Origin: Candidatus Pelagibacterales bacterium
GTDB lineage: Bacteria > Pseudomonadota > Alphaproteobacteria > Pelagibacterales > AG-422-B15
Direction of reading: 5' to 3'
DNA length: 5,323 nt
NCBI GenBank assembly: GCA_016777745.1
Contig: JADHQX010000104.1
Location: forward strand, 1-5,323
The translations under genes and the position numbers were made by a program. The notes under the pieces are model-generated. The model did not search any database and was not told the DNA's origin. It saw only the letters and a list, made by a program, of their open reading frames with translations. Below, piece after piece: positions 1 to 5,323 of this stretch. The number at the start of each line of letters is the position of its first letter. The first letter of the stretch is position 1.

Positions 1-45
1 AAAATAACTGATGGTCTTCCTAAATTTCAAAGATTTTCAAAATAA
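1..45 (+). CDS. possible 3' end of a convergent gene (partial)
   Basis: Frame 1 of the plus strand is open from the window edge to a TAA at 43-45 and would encode the tail KITDGLPKFQRFSK. The other two plus frames close within the first nine bases. If real, the gene runs towards the SDR gene, leaving two bases between the two stop codons, which suits a very compact genome. Fourteen codons are too few to recognise a family, and an open stretch this short can arise by chance. The region could instead be the leader of a further minus-strand gene downstream of the SDR, because the minus strand shows a TTAGGAAG Shine-Dalgarno-like run near bases 17-24. Confidence 0.3.
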   Translation, partial: KITDGLPKFQRFSK

Positions 46-47
46 AA

Positions 48-833
48 TTAATCTAGTCTAATTGCGTTACCATCCACACCTATTACTTGACCGGAAATTC
101 TAGCAGCTTCATCGGAGATTAAAAAACTACAAGTTAGCCCAATATCCTCTTCATAGATCCAACAATTCATTGAAGCCATAGAAATAAATTCTTTTTCAAT
201 TTGTTTTTTAGATACTTTTAAAAACTTAGATTTATCTCTTACCACTCTGACCATTCGATCACCTTTTATGGTCCCTGGACATATAGCATTCACTCTAATT
301 TTAAATTTACCAAGTTCCATAGCCAATGTTTTAGTAACACCAACAATCGCCCACTTACTGGCAGCATATGGAGATCGAAGTGGGAAACCCATGATGCCAG
401 CCCCAGAGGATAAATTTATAATTGAGCCACCTTTATTTCTTTTAATCATTGGGATGGCTAATTTAGTAAAATAAAAATGACTTATTACATTTACTTTTAA
501 AGTTTTTTCCCAATCTTCAGATTTTAAATTTTCAATAGTTCCTGTTGGTCCAGCAATACCAACATTATTTATCAAACAATCTAATTTCTTAGTTTTTTTT
601 GAAATATGTTTGAATAACTCTGTTACAGCGTCTTCATTTGCAGCATCACACTCATAAACAAATAATTTTTTATTATTTAAAGGATGTTTTTTTGCTCGAG
701 TTAAATATTTTTTTTCAATATCACATATAAAAACAGTAGCTCCTTTAGCAAGACAAACTTTAGCTGTAGCCCAACCAATTCCAGATGCTCCAGCTGAAAT
801 TACTATTTTTTTATTATTTAGAGTTTTAAGCAT
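48..833 (-). CDS. short-chain dehydrogenase/reductase (classical SDR), substrate unknown
   Basis: This 261-residue protein has the usual length of a classical SDR, a cytoplasmic NAD(P)-dependent oxidoreductase acting on alcohols or ketones. Visible in order are the dinucleotide-binding glycine motif SAGASGIG (13-20), an Asp at the end of strand 2 (D38, which normally means NAD rather than NADP), D63, the NNVG motif (89-92; NNAG is usual) and the catalytic tetrad N115, S143, Y156 and K160, followed by PG (186-187). The first Gly of the TGxxxGxG motif is Ala, a known variant. The C-terminal SGQVIGVDGN (245-254) is typical of the family. The start at 833 has a weak purine-rich AAAAGA six bases upstream. 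It lies 48 bases after proV with no terminator between, so it is probably the last gene of the proXWV operon. A role in oxidising a hydroxylated betaine such as carnitine fits the context but is inference; motifs alone do not set the substrate. Confidence 0.93.
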   Translation of the reverse strand: MLKTLNNKKIVISAGASGIGWATAKVCLAKGATVFICDIEKKYLTRAKKHPLNNKKLFVYECDAANEDAVTELFKHISKKTKKLDCLINNVGIAGPTGTIENLKSEDWEKTLKVNVISHFYFTKLAIPMIKRNKGGSIINLSSGAGIMGFPLRSPYAASKWAIVGVTKTLAMELGKFKIRVNAICPGTIKGDRMVRVVRDKSKFLKVSKKQIEKEFISMASMNCWIYEEDIGLTCSFLISDEAARISGQVIGVDGNAIRLD

Positions 834-881
834 TAAATCTTTTCAAGTGGATGTTTAGACATTAACTTTTTTAAAAATTAT

Positions 882-1907
882 TTATGACTTTAACAAAGAT
901 GACTGAAGCTCTTTATTTGTAATGTACCCTTTAATATTTCCTTGCTTATCAATGACTTCACAATTTGAATTTTTACATACTATTTTAGGTAAGAATTCCT
1001 CAATAAACTGATCTTCCTGAACTCTGATTAAATCAGCTTTATCAATACCTTCAGATTGGTTTGCAGGCCGCATTATAATTTTTGCTTTAATCACTTTTGC
1101 TCTATTCACATCTTTTACAAAAGCCTCAACATACGCATCTGCAGGATTCATAACGATATCTACAGGGGATCCTACCTGAACTAATTTACCAGCATTTAAA
1201 ATTCCAATATGATCTCCAAGCCTTAATGACTCATCAAGATCATGAGTAATAAATACAATTGTTTTTTTTAATTGAGATTGAAGATCTATCAATTGTTTTT
1301 GCATATCACTTCTAATTAAAGGATCTAAAGCACTAAATGCTTCATCCATTAACATGATGTCACTATTTGTAGCTAATGCTCTAGCCAATCCAACACGTTG
1401 CTGCATTCCCCCTGAGAGTTGATTTGGATATTGATGCTCAAATCCATTTAATCCAACAGCTTCAATTTTTTCCATGGCTATTTTATTTTTCTCTTCTTCT
1501 ATTTTGCCTTGCATTTCAAGGCCGTATCCCACATTCTCTAAAACTGTTTTATGAGGAAATAAACCAAATCTTTGAAAGACCATACTCATTTTGTGTCTTC
1601 TAAAATCAATAAGTTGTTCAGGGTTTAAACTCATTACACTATAGCCTTCTACTAAAACTTCACCATCTGTTGGATCAATTAAACGATTTAAGTGTCTAAT
1701 CAAAGTCGATTTACCTGATCCAGATAAGCCCATGCACACAAATGTTTCTCCCTCTTCAATTTTCAATGAAACATTATCTAAACCAACGGTATGTCCTGTT
1801 TGTTCTAAGATTTCTTCCTTTGTTGCCCCTTGTTTAACTAGAGGCAAAACAGATTGTGGTTTATTGCCAAAAATTTTATAGATATTTTTAATTTCAATCT
1901 TAGCCAT
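882..1907 (-). CDS. proV: glycine betaine/proline-type ABC transporter, ATP-binding subunit ProV
   Basis: This is the cytoplasmic ATPase that powers a betaine-family importer (341 residues). The first 45 residues carry the ProV/OpuAA-specific extension (YKIFG, then KQGATKEEILEQTG) before the ABC core. The core shows Walker A GLSGSGKST (60-68), Q-loop Q112, signature LSGGMQQR (164-171), Walker B IMLMDE (184-189), D-loop SALD (192-195) and switch H222. LMDEAFSALDPLIR is characteristic of the ProV/OpuAA subfamily. After about residue 270 only about 70 residues remain, ending in a single CBS-like stretch (VIDKQGNIKGYITNKEL, 318-334). E. coli ProV, at about 400 residues, carries a tandem CBS pair. 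The ATG shares its A with the TAA of proW (TAATG) and has no Shine-Dalgarno sequence of its own, which points to translational coupling. The subfamily is certain, but the transported substrate is not set by this subunit. Confidence 0.97.
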   Translation of the reverse strand: MAKIEIKNIYKIFGNKPQSVLPLVKQGATKEEILEQTGHTVGLDNVSLKIEEGETFVCMGLSGSGKSTLIRHLNRLIDPTDGEVLVEGYSVMSLNPEQLIDFRRHKMSMVFQRFGLFPHKTVLENVGYGLEMQGKIEEEKNKIAMEKIEAVGLNGFEHQYPNQLSGGMQQRVGLARALATNSDIMLMDEAFSALDPLIRSDMQKQLIDLQSQLKKTIVFITHDLDESLRLGDHIGILNAGKLVQVGSPVDIVMNPADAYVEAFVKDVNRAKVIKAKIIMRPANQSEGIDKADLIRVQEDQFIEEFLPKIVCKNSNCEVIDKQGNIKGYITNKELQSSLLKS

Positions 1908-2932
1908 TATTTACTTTTTTTATTTTGTGGAGTAGATCTTTCTTGAAGGGTTTCTCCATAAGATTGAGTAATTCTATCTAAAACAATCGCAAGCAATACT
2001 ATGGCAATACCAGCTTCAGCAGCTTTACCAACATTCAATTGTTGTAAGCCTAGCAAGACTTCATCGCCTAATCCTCTAGTACCAATCATTGAGGCAATTA
2101 CCACCATTGATAGGGCCATCATGGTACATTGGTTAATACCTTGCATAATGTTTGGCAGTGCTAAAGGTAATTGAACTCCAAGAAGCTTTTGTTTTTTACT
2201 TGCACCAAAAGCATCGGCTGCTTCGATTACTTCTTTATCAACTAACCTGATACCTAAGTCGGTTAATCTCACTAGAGGAGGCACTGCATAAATAAAAGTA
2301 GCTATGATTGCTGGAACAGCTCCCAGACCAAATAACATAATTCCAGGAATTAGATAGACGAATGCTGGAATTGTTTGCATCAGGTCTAAAACAGGAAGTA
2401 ATTTATCTCTTATTCTTATACTTCTTGCCATCAATATTCCAATTGGAATACCAACTATCGTACATAGAAAAATACTAATTAACATTATTGCAGTTGTTTC
2501 AATGGCTTTTTGCCAGAAAATTGGATGTAAAAATCCAATAAAAAAAGTGCAAAAACCAACAAATACTGTAGTTCCAATTTTTCTACCACTTGCAAAATAA
2601 GCTATAACTACAACTCCTAAAATCACTAAAGGCCAAGGAGCTAGAATTAAGAAATTCTTTAAAGCAACTAGCATTGCCAATAAAAAATTATTTATAGCTT
2701 CAAATATCCATCCATAATTTTCGTTTAATTTTTTAAATGCATCATTAATCCAAGCCATTAATGGTAAATCCAACCATTTAGGCCATGATTGTAACCAATC
2801 AAATTTTAATAATTCTCCAACATTGTCAGGTTTTCTTTTTGAAGAGGTATAGCTGATAAAAAGTAGCCAGCCAAAAAAGACTAGCATCACAAAATTAAAT
2901 ATATTTTTTTTACTTTTAAAGAATTCTTTCAT
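1907..2932 (-). CDS. proW: glycine betaine/proline-type ABC transporter, permease subunit ProW
   Basis: This is the inner-membrane permease (341 residues) that should form the translocation pore as a homodimer with ProV. Strongly hydrophobic stretches lie near 11-28, 82-98, 100-114, 121-139, 145-168, 189-220, 268-284 and 304-319. The ATPase-docking EAA loop is clear: EAADAFGAS (237-245) followed by the LP pairs of QLPLALP (254-260). MQTIPAFVYLIPG (185-197) is typical of ProW/OpuAB. The N terminus has one extra membrane helix, then a Trp-rich soluble stretch (about 40-77), resembling the long N-terminal extension of proteobacterial ProW. The start at 2932 has only A/T-rich sequence upstream and no Shine-Dalgarno motif, and a strong hairpin sits 18 bases before it. 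No better in-frame start is visible, the next Met (16) being inside the first helix. The gene is separated from proX by 59 bases. Confidence 0.96.
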   Translation of the reverse strand: MKEFFKSKKNIFNFVMLVFFGWLLFISYTSSKRKPDNVGELLKFDWLQSWPKWLDLPLMAWINDAFKKLNENYGWIFEAINNFLLAMLVALKNFLILAPWPLVILGVVVIAYFASGRKIGTTVFVGFCTFFIGFLHPIFWQKAIETTAIMLISIFLCTIVGIPIGILMARSIRIRDKLLPVLDLMQTIPAFVYLIPGIMLFGLGAVPAIIATFIYAVPPLVRLTDLGIRLVDKEVIEAADAFGASKKQKLLGVQLPLALPNIMQGINQCTMMALSMVVIASMIGTRGLGDEVLLGLQQLNVGKAAEAGIAIVLLAIVLDRITQSYGETLQERSTPQNKKSK

Positions 2933-2949
2933 TAATTTTTTATTTAGAA

Positions 2950-2975
2950 TGAAAGAGCCCGTAAGGGCTCTTTCA
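2950..2975 (-). promoter_or_regulatory. intercistronic hairpin between proX and proW (mRNA stabiliser or partial terminator)
   Basis: A perfect inverted repeat pairs 2950-2960 with 2965-2975: arms of 11 bp (GAAAGAGCCC against GGGCTCTTTC plus one closing T-A pair) around a four-base loop, GTAA on the plus strand and TTAC in the transcript. It begins 17 bases after the proX stop codon. In the direction of transcription it is followed by an A-rich run (ATTCTAAATAAAAAATTA) rather than a U tract, so it does not look like a standard intrinsic terminator. Such hairpins after binding-protein genes are known to protect the upstream mRNA from 3' exonucleases and lower downstream expression. That role is inferred here; the structure itself is seen directly. 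Confidence 0.8.
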
Positions 2976-2991
2976 GAATTTAATTATATTA

Positions 2992-4011
2992 TTAAAGAGC
3001 TGCCTCAACTTTTTTAGCAACGTCTGCTGGTACCCAATCTTTCCACATTGTTTCAGTTTTTAAAAACTCTTTAGCAGTTAATAACATGTCTCCATCTGAC
3101 TCGTCTTCGTAGAAGGCTAACATTTTGTTAACTGTTGCTGTAGGGATTGTGTATTTTTTCAAGAACTCAGTTTCTGAAGAATGTGCCTTAGCCCATTCTG
3201 TTAAAACTGATTTAGTTAAAGCCATATCTTGGTATTCAGAAGCACAAGATTTTTTATATGCATCTTTACCATTTGCTTTGATTGCTTCAACCACTGCAGA
3301 CATATCTGCCCAACATTTTGCTTCATAAGCTGGTTCTTTTAATCTTACTAGATCAACTTTTCCCATTAAACCAGTTGGTGCCCAGTAATAAGTAAAGATT
3401 GGTTGCTTTTTAGCAAACGCCCCTGCGATTGCAGCATCCAATGCTCCACCAGAACCTGGATCAAAGTTTGTGTAGTATTTATCTAAACCATACTCTACTT
3501 GTTTAACGTAGTTTACAGTGTAGCAAGTCCAACCTGAAATACAGCTTGTCATTCTACCTTTAGAGGGATCTTCTGGATCTTTAAACAGCGCAGCTATTTT
3601 TGGATCTTTCATATCTTCAACAGATTTTAGATTATATTTATCAGCTGTAGCTTTATCGACGTAAAAAGCTTGCTGTGAGTCAGGTGTGTTCACACCGATA
3701 TTCATAATCGTTCCAGCTTTTTCATGTGGCTCATAGTTAGCAATAATATTGTCATACCAAACTTCAGTAATCACATCTAATTGCTTGTCATAGTGAGCAG
3801 CCATAATTGGAGTGGTACTTCCTTTAGTAACCGATACTTCACATCCATATCCATGTTCTAGAATAAAACTTGAAATGGCAGTATGAATGTTAGCACTTGA
3901 CCAGTCGAAATCTCCTAATCTTGCTTTACATGCAGCGTTAGCACTAGTTCCAACTAATGATAAAGTAGATATAAAGAAAGCAGAGAGAACTAATTTTCGT
4001 AAAAACTTCAT
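2992..4011 (-). CDS. proX: periplasmic betaine-binding protein ProX (OpuAC family)
   Basis: This periplasmic binding protein delivers a quaternary-ammonium compound to ProWV. I place the start at 4011, giving 339 residues, because that ATG has a perfect AAGGAG nine bases upstream and opens a signal peptide: KFLRK, a hydrophobic core, then SANA with likely cleavage after A26. The in-frame ATG at 4095 would put 28 unlikely residues in front. W85, W161 and W210 match in spacing (76 and 49 residues) the cage tryptophans W65, W140 and W188 of mature E. coli ProX (75 and 48, from recall). W161 lies in CISGWTC (157-163), the same Cys-x3-Trp-x-Cys arrangement that carries W140 and a disulfide in E. 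coli. Four further cysteines (C28, C57, C233, C256) may form extra disulfides. Glycine betaine, proline betaine, carnitine and gamma-butyrobetaine are all possible ligands. As first gene of the operon with the only strong ribosome site, it should be made in excess. Confidence 0.95.
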   Translation of the reverse strand: MKFLRKLVLSAFFISTLSLVGTSANAACKARLGDFDWSSANIHTAISSFILEHGYGCEVSVTKGSTTPIMAAHYDKQLDVITEVWYDNIIANYEPHEKAGTIMNIGVNTPDSQQAFYVDKATADKYNLKSVEDMKDPKIAALFKDPEDPSKGRMTSCISGWTCYTVNYVKQVEYGLDKYYTNFDPGSGGALDAAIAGAFAKKQPIFTYYWAPTGLMGKVDLVRLKEPAYEAKCWADMSAVVEAIKANGKDAYKKSCASEYQDMALTKSVLTEWAKAHSSETEFLKKYTIPTATVNKMLAFYEDESDGDMLLTAKEFLKTETMWKDWVPADVAKKVEAAL

Positions 4012-4020
4012 GATAATTAT

Positions 4021-4026
4021 CTCCTT
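4021..4026 (-). promoter_or_regulatory. strong ribosome binding site of proX
   Basis: The minus strand reads AAGGAG here, nine bases before the ATG at 4011-4009. It decides the proX start against the upstream in-frame ATG at 4095, which has no such motif. It is the only good Shine-Dalgarno sequence I find among the operon genes and the dioxygenase. An A/T inverted repeat (TTAAA at 4025-4029, TTTAA at 4036-4040) touches its edge, but the stem would be weak. Confidence 0.85.
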
Positions 4027-4111
4027 AAAGTTAAGTTTAATAATTAATACTAACACTTTATAATCATCAAACTCAAGATACATTATTAAACACAACTATA
4101 AATTGAATTGA

Positions 4112-4117
4112 ATTATA
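4112..4117 (-). promoter_or_regulatory. candidate -10 box for the proX operon
   Basis: The minus strand carries an exact TATAAT, about 100 bases upstream of the proX start. It implies a leader of roughly 90 nucleotides if used. No good -35 hexamer is seen 17 bases upstream (ATTAAT), so an activator or an otherwise relaxed promoter would be expected. A nearer alternative is TTGATG (4070-4065) with TATTAA (4049-4044), but its 15-base spacer is short. In such AT-rich DNA, -10-like hexamers are common by chance. No known riboswitch fold was recognised in the leader. Confidence 0.45.
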
Positions 4118-4119
4118 CT
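4114..4119 (+). promoter_or_regulatory. candidate -10 box for the dioxygenase gene
   Basis: TATACT matches the TATAAT consensus at five of six positions and would start transcription near 4126, leaving a leader of about 18 nucleotides before the ATG at 4144. No convincing -35 hexamer lies upstream (CACAAC at the 17-base spacing). It overlaps the opposite-strand TATAAT by four bases, so the two divergent genes may share one melting region. Base composition makes this only a moderate call. Confidence 0.4.
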
Positions 4120-4126
4120 TAAAACT

Positions 4127-4140
4127 CATTAATCATTAAT
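4127..4140 (+). repeat. tandem heptamer CATTAAT x2 in the divergent control region
   Basis: Two perfect head-to-tail copies of CATTAAT (4127-4133 and 4134-4140) end three bases before the dioxygenase ATG and lie just downstream of its candidate -10 box. They occupy the place where a Shine-Dalgarno sequence would normally be, and none is present. The repeat could be a regulator site or simply a product of AT-rich composition. Confidence 0.6.
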
Positions 4141-4143
4141 TTA

Positions 4144-5268
4144 ATGGAAAATATTTCAAAAATTCACAAAGATAAAAATAACCTAATAGTTCAATGGAGT
4201 GATGGCGAGGAAAGTTTATTTAATTATTTTTGGTTAAGAGACAATTGTCCGACAGCCCATGACAAAGATTCTAATCATAGAATGTTTAATATTCTTGAAG
4301 TATCAGAAAATTTACAAGCTCAAGATTTTAAATTAACTGAAGATGGAAAACTCGAAGTCAAATGGAACGAGGGTAATCACATTAGTTATTATGATCCTAA
4401 ATGGTTACGAGAAAATTGTTATACTTTAAAAAATAAAAAAAAATATATTTCTCCTTATCAACTTTGGGATAGTTCCCTTGAGCAAAATTTAGAGAGTGTT
4501 TTTATTGATTATGATAAAATTTTGAATTCAGATGAGGGTTTAATTGAATGGTTAGAATTATTACACTGTAAAGGAATTGCGATTGTTAAAAATGCTCCAG
4601 TTGAAAAACAATCAGGATTTAATGTGTTAAACCGAATAAGTCATACAAGAGAAACTTTTTTTAAAACTCCTTTTGAAGTTATTAATATTCCAAAACCCAA
4701 TAATTCAGCTTATACCTCGCATGCTTTAAGAAATCATATGGACCTTCCGTGGTTTGAAACCCCACCAGGTTTTCAATTTTTGCATTGTTTAATAAATTCA
4801 GCTGAAGGAGGAGATTCATCAGCAGTAGATGGTTTTGCTGTAGCAGATTATTTAAAAAAAAATGAAAAAGAAATTTTTGATACACTAGTTAATGTCCCAC
4901 TAAAATTTAGAGATAAAGATTATACTCAACAATCCATTAGAGGTTTTCATGCACCTGCAATCTCTTTGTCTAAAGATGGAGATTTTAATGATATTAGATT
5001 TAGCGTAGCAACCATGGATGCTTTAGACTGTCATCCTGATATAATGGACAAAGTTTATAGAGCTCATCATAAATTTGGAAATCTTCTGCACGATGATAAA
5101 TTCCAAATTAATTTTAGATTAGAGCCAGGAGATATCTTTTCATTTAATAACAGAAGAGTTCTTCATGGAAGAACTGCTTTTAACCCAAATTCTGGTCATC
5201 GTCATTTGCAAGGATATTATATGGATAGAGATGAAATTTTGGGAAGGTTAAACTTTTTAAAAAAATAA
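4144..5268 (+). CDS. Fe(II)/2-oxoglutarate dioxygenase, gamma-butyrobetaine hydroxylase-like
   Basis: This 374-residue protein has the two-domain plan of gamma-butyrobetaine and trimethyllysine hydroxylases, cytoplasmic enzymes that use O2 and 2-oxoglutarate to hydroxylate a trimethylammonium substrate. Residues 1 to about 105 form the N-terminal domain (FWLRDNC, 29-35; DPKWLRENC, 84-92). Residues from about 118 form the TauD-like double-stranded beta helix. The iron ligands are H198 and D200 (NHMDLPW) and H341 (VLHGRTAF), and R353 (HRHLQGYY) should bind 2-oxoglutarate. PPGFQFLHC (207-215) and GGDSSAVDGF (222-231) are strong family signatures. Against human BBOX1 (from recall), the zinc cysteines are largely missing (C35 kept, T37 and D40 replacing the others, H79 kept), and some cage residues differ. 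The gene is divergent from proX with no clear Shine-Dalgarno sequence. Family is near certain; gamma-butyrobetaine is a likely but unproven substrate. Confidence 0.93.
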   Translation: MENISKIHKDKNNLIVQWSDGEESLFNYFWLRDNCPTAHDKDSNHRMFNILEVSENLQAQDFKLTEDGKLEVKWNEGNHISYYDPKWLRENCYTLKNKKKYISPYQLWDSSLEQNLESVFIDYDKILNSDEGLIEWLELLHCKGIAIVKNAPVEKQSGFNVLNRISHTRETFFKTPFEVINIPKPNNSAYTSHALRNHMDLPWFETPPGFQFLHCLINSAEGGDSSAVDGFAVADYLKKNEKEIFDTLVNVPLKFRDKDYTQQSIRGFHAPAISLSKDGDFNDIRFSVATMDALDCHPDIMDKVYRAHHKFGNLLHDDKFQINFRLEPGDIFSFNNRRVLHGRTAFNPNSGHRHLQGYYMDRDEILGRLNFLKK

Positions 5269-5272
5269 CCTT
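5244..5272 (+). terminator. possible hairpin over the dioxygenase stop codon (weak terminator candidate)
   Basis: AAGGTTA (5244-5250) and TAACCTT (5266-5272) form a perfect 7-bp inverted repeat, and the TAA stop codon is part of the right arm. Between them lies a T5 run followed by an A7 run that could extend the pairing. The bases immediately after are not U-rich; an eight-base T run comes only at 5293-5300. The structure may end or protect the transcript, but it is not a clean intrinsic terminator. The rest of the tail to 5323 is T-rich and shows no gene. Confidence 0.3.
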
Positions 5273-5323
5273 ACAAATTTTCAAAGATTAAGTTATTTTT
5301 TTTATTATATTTATTAAATTCTG

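Noticed and set aside
851..862. Small hairpin ATGT-TTAG-ACAT between proV and the SDR gene, as a terminator
   Set aside because: The stem is only four base pairs and no U tract follows it in either direction that would fit termination.
2950..2975. Full intrinsic terminator after proX
   Set aside because: The stem is strong, but the transcript continues with A-rich rather than U-rich sequence, and proW follows within 60 bases.
3925..4011. Lipoprotein signal on ProX because a Cys lies next to the cleavage region (C28)
   Set aside because: The residues before it are NAA rather than a lipobox such as L-A-G, and the SANA site fits ordinary signal peptidase I.
4012..4095. In-frame upstream ATG at 4095 that would extend ProX by 28 residues
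   Set aside because: It has no ribosome site, the added residues would bury the clear signal peptide, and the ATG at 4011 has a perfect AAGGAG at the right distance.
4012..4105. Riboswitch in the proX leader
   Set aside because: The leader is almost entirely A/T with only weak A-T stems; no conserved core of a known riboswitch class was recognised.
4682..4885. Small open frames antisense to the dioxygenase, to proX (3125-3328) and to the SDR (268-474)
   Set aside because: They lie wholly within well-supported genes on the other strand, resemble no family, and lack ribosome sites; they are shadows of the real reading frames.
25..5289. Shared TTTCAAAGATT near both ends of the window, as possible flanking direct repeats of an insertion
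   Set aside because: It is an 11-mer of low complexity; in DNA this AT-rich, matches of this length are expected by chance across 5 kb, and no mobile-element genes are present.

Overview
The window is AT-rich (GC content by eye close to 30%), with very short intergenic gaps, A/T-ending codons and many AAA, TTA and AGA codons. Together with the protein types, this suggests a streamlined marine alphaproteobacterium of the SAR11/Pelagibacterales kind. That assignment is an inference from composition and gene content; no marker gene is present.

Layout. Bases 1-45 may hold the last codons of a plus-strand gene that starts outside the window. From 4011 down to 48, four minus-strand genes form one probable operon: proX (periplasmic binding protein, 4011-2992), proW (permease, 2932-1907), proV (ATPase, 1907-882) and a short-chain dehydrogenase/reductase (833-48). 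proW and proV overlap by one base (TAATG). A perfect 11-bp hairpin lies between proX and proW. A 132-bp divergent control region (4012-4143) separates proX from a plus-strand gene (4144-5268) for an Fe(II)/2-oxoglutarate dioxygenase of the gamma-butyrobetaine/trimethyllysine hydroxylase family. The last 55 bases are non-coding and T-rich.

How the genes may work together. ProXWV is a betaine-type ABC importer. ProX keeps the three tryptophans and the Cys-x3-Trp-x-Cys element that form the quaternary-ammonium cage in E. coli ProX. The divergent dioxygenase belongs to a family that hydroxylates trimethylammonium compounds, and the SDR could oxidise a resulting secondary alcohol. The locus is therefore best read as a candidate uptake and catabolism module for a betaine-like compound such as gamma-butyrobetaine or carnitine, rather than a pure osmoprotectant importer. 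Each family assignment is well supported, but the pathway and the substrate are inferred. I see no CRISPR array, mobile element, rRNA or tRNA, and no wholly new type of system. The more unusual points are the probable loss of the dioxygenase zinc site, the half-size regulatory tail of ProV, the overlapping divergent -10 boxes, and the hairpin plus ribosome-site asymmetry that should favour binding protein over permease.
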